Below are positions 59,648 to 64,000 of a stretch of 64,000 nucleotides of DNA, piece by piece; the first letter of the stretch is position 1; the number at the start of each line of letters is the position of its first letter. The notes beneath the pieces were generated by a model. The model made no database searches, had not been told where the DNA came from, and saw only the letters and a list, made by a program, of their open reading frames with translations. Location: NCBI RefSeq assembly GCF_016861695.1, contig NZ_BOLP01000005.1, forward strand, positions 186,001-250,000, in the 5' to 3' direction. Both the position numbers and the translations under genes were made by a program. Origin of the DNA: Levilactobacillus andaensis (GTDB lineage Bacteria > Bacillota > Bacilli > Lactobacillales > Lactobacillaceae).

Positions 59648-60322
59648 TTATTCGTGCCTAGCCTCATACGTGTCTCTACTCTGAATAACACAGAGCAGAC
59701 CCGTATCGAAGCGAAATTCACCAGATTCGCCGACAAATTCATTGCTAGCAAAGGAGATGGGGTACGGAATTGGTTCGTCATGTAACGTATATTTTTCGTT
59801 GGTCAGGGTCAAATGATCGATGGGCGTCAGCGGCACAAAGGCCAGATAGTTCTTATCTGGTTCCTTTTGAACCGTGTAATGCCCGGGCAGATAAAATGTA
59901 ATCGTGTTTTGCTTGTCGATCAGTCGAATCCGACCCGCGTAACGTTTGTATTGGGGATCCAACACCAAGAATAAGTTGGCGAGAAAGTGATCTAGCCGAC
60001 CACCCGTTGCCCCGTAAATGTCCACGTGTTCAGCGCCGTAGTCGGTCAGTGCAACCTTAACAGCCACCTGTGTGTCGGTAAAATCTTGATCGGACTTCGA
60101 GCGAATATCTTTCACGTTACGTCTTACCCGCTGCAATTCCGTTGCCTGCAAGGAATCAAAATCCCCCACTGCAGCCACCGGTTGAATATTGTGATCGATC
60201 AGTCGTAACGTCCCCCGATCAACGCCAATCCAGGGGCCAACGATTTCCTTGCCGACGAGTTCTTCCGGCCAATTGGCCTTTGGACCGCCCACTAATAGAT
60301 TAAACGTTCCGCCCCGTGGCAT
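59648..60322 (-). CDS. thiN: Thiamine pyrophosphokinase
   Basis: Converts thiamine to thiamine diphosphate. It has 224 residues of the YloS/ThiN family: FNLLVGGPKANWPEEL, WIGVDRGTLRLID, AVGDFDSLQ, SDQDFTDTQVAVKVAL, DIYGATGGRLDHFLANLFLV. The start overlaps the rpe stop (TAATG). Last gene of the prkC-rsgA-rpe-thiN run. Confidence 0.96.
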   Translation of the reverse strand: MPRGGTFNLLVGGPKANWPEELVGKEIVGPWIGVDRGTLRLIDHNIQPVAAVGDFDSLQATELQRVRRNVKDIRSKSDQDFTDTQVAVKVALTDYGAEHVDIYGATGGRLDHFLANLFLVLDPQYKRYAGRIRLIDKQNTITFYLPGHYTVQKEPDKNYLAFVPLTPIDHLTLTNEKYTLHDEPIPYPISFASNEFVGESGEFRFDTGLLCVIQSRDTYEARHE

Positions 60323-60975
60323 TATTTCGTAGCTTCCTTTAACGCGTTGATGCGGGCTACTGGGTCGTCTGAGTTAAAGACGTATGATCCAGCAACGGCG
60401 ACGGTAGCACCGGCGTTAGCACATTCGACAACAGTTTCATTGTTGACCCCACCATCGACTTCGATGTCAAAGGTGTAGCCCTTTTCCTTCTTGATGGCGT
60501 CCAGTTCAGCAATCTTAGCAACCGTACTGTGCAGGAACTTTTGACCACCGAAACCAGGGTTAACGGTCATCACTAAGACTTGGCCAACCATGTCCAAGAC
60601 GGGCAGGATAGCTGAGACTGGTGTCCCTGGGTTGATCACAACTTCTGGCGTGGCACCGGCGTTTTGAATCATTTGTAAGGCCCGGTGAATGTGTGGCGTT
60701 GCTTCGACGTGGACACCAATGATGTCAGCGCCGGCCTTGGCAAAGTCTTCAACGTAACGTTCTGGGTTTTGGACCATCATGTGAACGTCTAAGACCATCT
60801 TCGTCACTGGACGTAAGGCCTTAACGACACCAGGGCCAAATGACAATGCAGGGACGAACGCGCCGTCCATGATGTCGATGTGTAAGACTTCGGCACCGGC
60901 CTGGTCGACCTTTTCAACGTCTGGTTGTAAATTGATGTAATCCGCACTTAAAATTGAAGGCGCTACTTTAATCAT
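60322..60975 (-). CDS. rpe: Ribulose-phosphate 3-epimerase
   Basis: Interconverts ribulose 5-phosphate and xylulose 5-phosphate, needed for the phosphoketolase pathway of heterofermenters. It has 217 residues: MIKVAPSILSADYINLQPDV, LHIDIMDGAFVPALSFGP, LDVHMMVQNPERY, VNPGFGGQKF, IEVDGGVNNETV. Lies 12 bp after rsgA. Confidence 0.98.
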   Translation of the reverse strand: MIKVAPSILSADYINLQPDVEKVDQAGAEVLHIDIMDGAFVPALSFGPGVVKALRPVTKMVLDVHMMVQNPERYVEDFAKAGADIIGVHVEATPHIHRALQMIQNAGATPEVVINPGTPVSAILPVLDMVGQVLVMTVNPGFGGQKFLHSTVAKIAELDAIKKEKGYTFDIEVDGGVNNETVVECANAGATVAVAGSYVFNSDDPVARINALKEATK

Positions 60976-60987
60976 AAAATCTATTCC

Positions 60988-61884
60988 TCATTTCTTTTTA
61001 TTATAAATTGGTTTTTGGTTCTTTAACAACGTGACTAACTGCAGGTAGTTGTCATAACGACTCTGCATGATCTCCCCGTCGGCTAAACTGGTTTTAACGG
61101 CGCATCCCGGCTCGTTGATATGCACACAGCCCCGGAAACGGCACTCAGGCGCCAACCGAGCAAACTCGGGAAAGTACTGCGCGAGCTCCCGATAGTCGAT
61201 GGTCAACGTGTCGTACGACGAGAATCCTGGCGTATCTGCCACCAGGCCACCCGCAATCGGCATCAGGCTCACCTTACGGGTCGTGTGCCGCCCACGGTTC
61301 AGCGCAGTCGAGATTTCACCGGTCGCTAACTCAAGGTCGGGCGCGATATGGTTTAACAGGGTCGATTTCCCGGCCCCGGTCTGCCCCATAATCACCGTTT
61401 CCTTATCGGCCAACGTCTCACGCAACTGATCTAGCCCTGGCTTGGCAAAGGGTTCCCGCGTCAGCACGACCGGATAGCCGACCTGACGGTATCCCGCTGC
61501 TAACGTCTCGAACTCTTGATACCGCTCGTCAGAAATTAAATCGGTCTTGGTAAAGTAAATGACCGGCGCAATGTGACTGATCTCAAGCGCAATCAACTGG
61601 CGATCCAGCAGATTGGTCGAGAATTCTGGCGCCGCCACCGCCGTGACCACGATTCCCTGATCAATGTTGGCGACCGGTGGCCGGGTCAATGCGTTGTCTC
61701 GTGGTTGAATCTCTAAGATATAGCCCTCTTTGGGTGACGAACTCTCAAAGGTTACCCGGTCCCCGACAAGTGGCGTAATTCGCCGCTTACGGAAATTTCC
61801 CCGGGCACGGGTTCGGTACATTTCACCGTCGCTAAAAACGTCATAGAAGCCGCTTAACGACTGACGAATCTGTCCCTCTGACAT
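60988..61884 (-). CDS. rsgA: Small ribosomal subunit biogenesis GTPase RsgA
   Basis: A circularly permuted GTPase that acts late in 30S assembly. It has 298 residues: OB-fold with RARGNFRKRRITPLVGDRV, YFTKTDLIS (G4), GQTGAGKSTLLNHI (G1), DTPGFSSYD (G3) and a C-terminal zinc site CRFRGCVHINEPGCAVK. AGGAGG precedes ATG. Confidence 0.98.
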   Translation of the reverse strand: MSEGQIRQSLSGFYDVFSDGEMYRTRARGNFRKRRITPLVGDRVTFESSSPKEGYILEIQPRDNALTRPPVANIDQGIVVTAVAAPEFSTNLLDRQLIALEISHIAPVIYFTKTDLISDERYQEFETLAAGYRQVGYPVVLTREPFAKPGLDQLRETLADKETVIMGQTGAGKSTLLNHIAPDLELATGEISTALNRGRHTTRKVSLMPIAGGLVADTPGFSSYDTLTIDYRELAQYFPEFARLAPECRFRGCVHINEPGCAVKTSLADGEIMQSRYDNYLQLVTLLKNQKPIYNKKK

Positions 61885-61910
61885 GCAGCACCTCCTTTAT
61901 CATTTTAGCA

Positions 61911-61949
61911 AAAAAGCTCAGTCCTCTTATATTATAAAAGAACTGAGCT
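61911..61949 (-). terminator. Terminator-like hairpin after prkC
   Basis: A stem AGCTCAGT/ACTGAGCT (61915-61922 with 61942-61949) is followed on the minus strand by TTTTTT. It lies between prkC and rsgA, so part of the transcription may stop here. Confidence 0.75.
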
Positions 61950-61968
61950 CTAAATGCAGGCTTTTTCA

Positions 61969-64000
61969 TTAATTTTTCGTCACGTGATTATCTGAGGCGA
62001 TCACATGACCGTCACGAACGACTTTATAGGCCCCGGATTTTCCGGACGCGACCGTGAACGGCAACGTCACGGTCGTATCCGCCGTAATCGTCATTTGTTT
62101 GTAAATCGTACTTAAAGAGTGATCCTGATCGCGCAGATAGATTTGAACCAGATTGGACACCGAGCTACTACTGCTACTACTGTCGCTATCGTCATCGGCC
62201 GCATCGGTCGACGAATTATCCGCACTGCTGTCCTCAAATGGAATCTTGACGCTCACACTGAACTGATCGACGCTCGAGCTGCTTTCACTCTCCGCGCCAC
62301 GAGACAACGTTAACGTCACCTCATCGCCCTCATGAACGACGGCGCCTTCACCCGGTGACTGCCGGATCACGCGCCCCTTTTCCACATCGCTCGAATAAGC
62401 GTACTGGAAGGCCAGGTTCAAGTTGTGATTCGACGCATAGCTCTGAGCTTGGGCCTTGGTCTTGTTCGTCAAGTCCGCTAAGGTCACGGTCTCCGATCCG
62501 GTCGACACGGTAAAGGTCACATCCGTGTCCGTTGGCACGACGCTTTGCCCCGCCTCAATGCTCTGCTGCATGATCTTGCCAGCAGGAACACTGGTCGAAT
62601 GGACCGACTCGCGGTGCACGGTAAACCCGATCGCCTGAAGCTTGGCTGCCGTGCTGGCATAGGAATCACCCTGGTAATCCGCTAACTTGTAGCGTTTTGG
62701 CCCAGTACTGATCCACAAGTCGACTTCGCTCTCCTGCTTGAGTTGGGTGCCCGAGCGGGGTTCGGTCCGCACGACACGCCCCACCTTGACTTTAGAACTC
62801 GCCGTTTTATGGACAGTTCCCGCCGTTAAATGAGCCGCAACTAGCTCGGTCTTAGCCGCCGTCTCCTTCTTGCCAATGACGTCAGGCACACTGGTCATGT
62901 GCGGCCGGAAAAGCGCCATCCCAATGATGATGCCGGCAATCAACAAGACGATGACTAGCCCCGCCATCAAAAACTTTCGGCGGCGCGGATGCCGCGTCTT
63001 CTTGCGGCCCTTCTTAGCAGTCGCCGACGCCTTGTCCGCCTTTTCTTGCGGTTCAGTCTCGGCTTTAACCGGTGTCGTCTCACTGAGCGGTAGCGCCGAA
63101 GACAATGCACCACTCAGGGGTAGGACCTTTGTCTCGCCATCATCGCCACTCGTGGGAGTGAATTTCAATTCACCCGCGCGTTTTGGTGACAAGGACGTCT
63201 TCAGATCCTCCGCCATACTCGCGGCATCGGTATACCGATCCTCAGGGCGCTTGGAAGTCGCCTTTAAGACCACGTTTTCCAGTGCCTGCGGAATCCGCGG
63301 GTCAATCTCTCTGACCGATGGAATCTCCGACTGGAAGTGTTTCAACGCAATGGAGACCGCCGTTTCACCTTCAAAGGGCACGGTACCGGTCAACATTTCG
63401 TACAAAATAATTCCGAGTGAGTAGATGTCCGACTGCTTGGTCGCCATTCCCCCACGGGCTTGTTCTGGCGACAGATAATGCACGGACCCCAAAACCGTGT
63501 TGGTCTGCGTCAGGCTGTGTTCGGATAGAGCGACCGCAATCCCAAAGTCGGTGATCTTCGCCACCCGATTTTGGTCGATCAAAATATTTTGGGGCTTTAA
63601 GTCCCGGTGAATAATGTTGTGTTCATGGGCCGTCTGAACGGCGCCCAAGATCTGTTCCATAATTTGGATGACTTCCTGATACGCAATCGGAAAGTGATCC
63701 TTGATGTACGCCTTCAGGTCGGTCCCCTCGACGTATTCCATGACAAGGTACTGCATCCCATTTTCTTCACCGACATCGTAGACTTGCACGATGTTTTGGT
63801 GAACCAATTCGGTCGCCGCCAACGCCTCACGCTGAAAACGGCGAATCGTACTGGGATCATCTCGTAGGTCGAGCCGCAACAATTTTACGGAAACGTCACG
63901 GTCCAAGATTAAATCATGAGCTAAATAAACGTTGGCCATACCCCCCTCGCCCAGCGCGCGGATGATGCGATAACGGCCATTTAAAGTATAACCCGATCGC
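61969..64000 (-). CDS. prkC: PASTA-domain Ser/Thr protein kinase PrkC/StkP (5' end cut off)
   Basis: A membrane kinase that senses cell-wall fragments and controls cell-wall synthesis and division. The frame is open to base 64000; the first visible residues are RSGYTLNGRYRIIRALGEGGMANVY, so only the first few codons are missing. Motifs are the glycine loop, SVKLL lysine, HRDLKPQN, DFGIAV, SPEQARGG. Then comes an Ala/Lys-rich linker, one membrane helix (KFLMAGLVIVLLIAGIIIGM) and three PASTA repeats, ending in a Ser/Asp-rich run. Partner phosphatase prpC would lie beyond the window. Confidence 0.97.
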   Translation of the reverse strand, partial: RSGYTLNGRYRIIRALGEGGMANVYLAHDLILDRDVSVKLLRLDLRDDPSTIRRFQREALAATELVHQNIVQVYDVGEENGMQYLVMEYVEGTDLKAYIKDHFPIAYQEVIQIMEQILGAVQTAHEHNIIHRDLKPQNILIDQNRVAKITDFGIAVALSEHSLTQTNTVLGSVHYLSPEQARGGMATKQSDIYSLGIILYEMLTGTVPFEGETAVSIALKHFQSEIPSVREIDPRIPQALENVVLKATSKRPEDRYTDAASMAEDLKTSLSPKRAGELKFTPTSGDDGETKVLPLSGALSSALPLSETTPVKAETEPQEKADKASATAKKGRKKTRHPRRRKFLMAGLVIVLLIAGIIIGMALFRPHMTSVPDVIGKKETAAKTELVAAHLTAGTVHKTASSKVKVGRVVRTEPRSGTQLKQESEVDLWISTGPKRYKLADYQGDSYASTAAKLQAIGFTVHRESVHSTSVPAGKIMQQSIEAGQSVVPTDTDVTFTVSTGSETVTLADLTNKTKAQAQSYASNHNLNLAFQYAYSSDVEKGRVIRQSPGEGAVVHEGDEVTLTLSRGAESESSSSVDQFSVSVKIPFEDSSADNSSTDAADDDSDSSSSSSSVSNLVQIYLRDQDHSLSTIYKQMTITADTTVTLPFTVASGKSGAYKVVRDGHVIASDNHVTKN

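Noticed and set aside
62870-63424. 184-codon frame on the plus strand inside prkC
   Set aside because: Antisense shadow of the linker and kinase region, with no start signals.

Overview
The window is a chromosomal segment of a low-GC-phylum Gram-positive bacterium, almost certainly a member of the Lactobacillaceae. The evidence is the gene order rpsP-khpA-rimM-trmD-rplS, ffh-ylxM-ftsY-smc-rnc-acpP-plsX-recG-fakA-asp23-rpmB and thiN-rpe-rsgA-prkC, strong AGGAGG ribosome sites, roughly 50% GC, and the Kup, C69 dipeptidase and YjeM-like transporter content. A Levilactobacillus-like species is my best guess from overall feel, but it is not proven by the sequence.

Layout. (1) 1-9.35 kb is metabolic and transport: glpK (cut by the window edge), a 4-oxalocrotonate tautomerase, a YitT-like membrane protein, a C69 dipeptidase followed by an amino-acid permease, a tiny membrane protein, a membrane-anchored XRE regulator and a Kup potassium transporter. 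(2) 9.5-24.05 kb is a type I-E CRISPR-Cas island. The cas3-cse1-cse2-cas7-cas5-cas6e-cas1-cas2 operon runs on the minus strand, and its cas2 is fused to a DEDDh exonuclease. Two 20-repeat arrays flank it, one downstream of cas2 and one upstream of cas3. At the oldest ends lie decayed repeats and a 1.1-kb piece of a phage head-gene cluster set directly between CRISPR repeats. A spacer-like sequence between two decayed repeats matches a site upstream of cas3 (22 of the first 24 nt, AA PAM), which is the arrangement expected of a Cas-regulating guide. A small-RNA gene and a type I toxin-antitoxin locus close the island. (3) 24.1-31.9 kb is accessory: an AAC(3)-fold acetyltransferase, secreted and membrane proteins, an MFS transporter, a nitronate monooxygenase divergent from a LysR regulator, and a DJ-1-like protein lacking the usual cysteine. 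(4) 32-64 kb is core: the ribosomal-protein/tRNA-modification operon, a MoxR/VWA gene pair, a P-type ATPase behind a yybP-ykoY-type manganese riboswitch, the SRP pair ffh/ftsY, smc, rnc, the phospholipid genes acpP/plsX, recG, fakA, asp23, rpmB, and the thiN-rpe-rsgA-prkC run.

Scattered through the last 30 kb are seven copies of a ~190-200-bp intergenic element whose internal hairpins keep pairing although their sequences differ, and two copies of a second element that each lie about 100 bp before a copy of the first. I could not connect either to a named family.

How the parts work together: the cas operon, its arrays and the decayed guide units probably form one adaptive-immunity locus with possible autoregulation. 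The core operons couple translation, protein targeting, chromosome organisation and phospholipid synthesis, as in other Lactobacillales. All functional calls come from reading motifs and synteny by eye; no database search was run.
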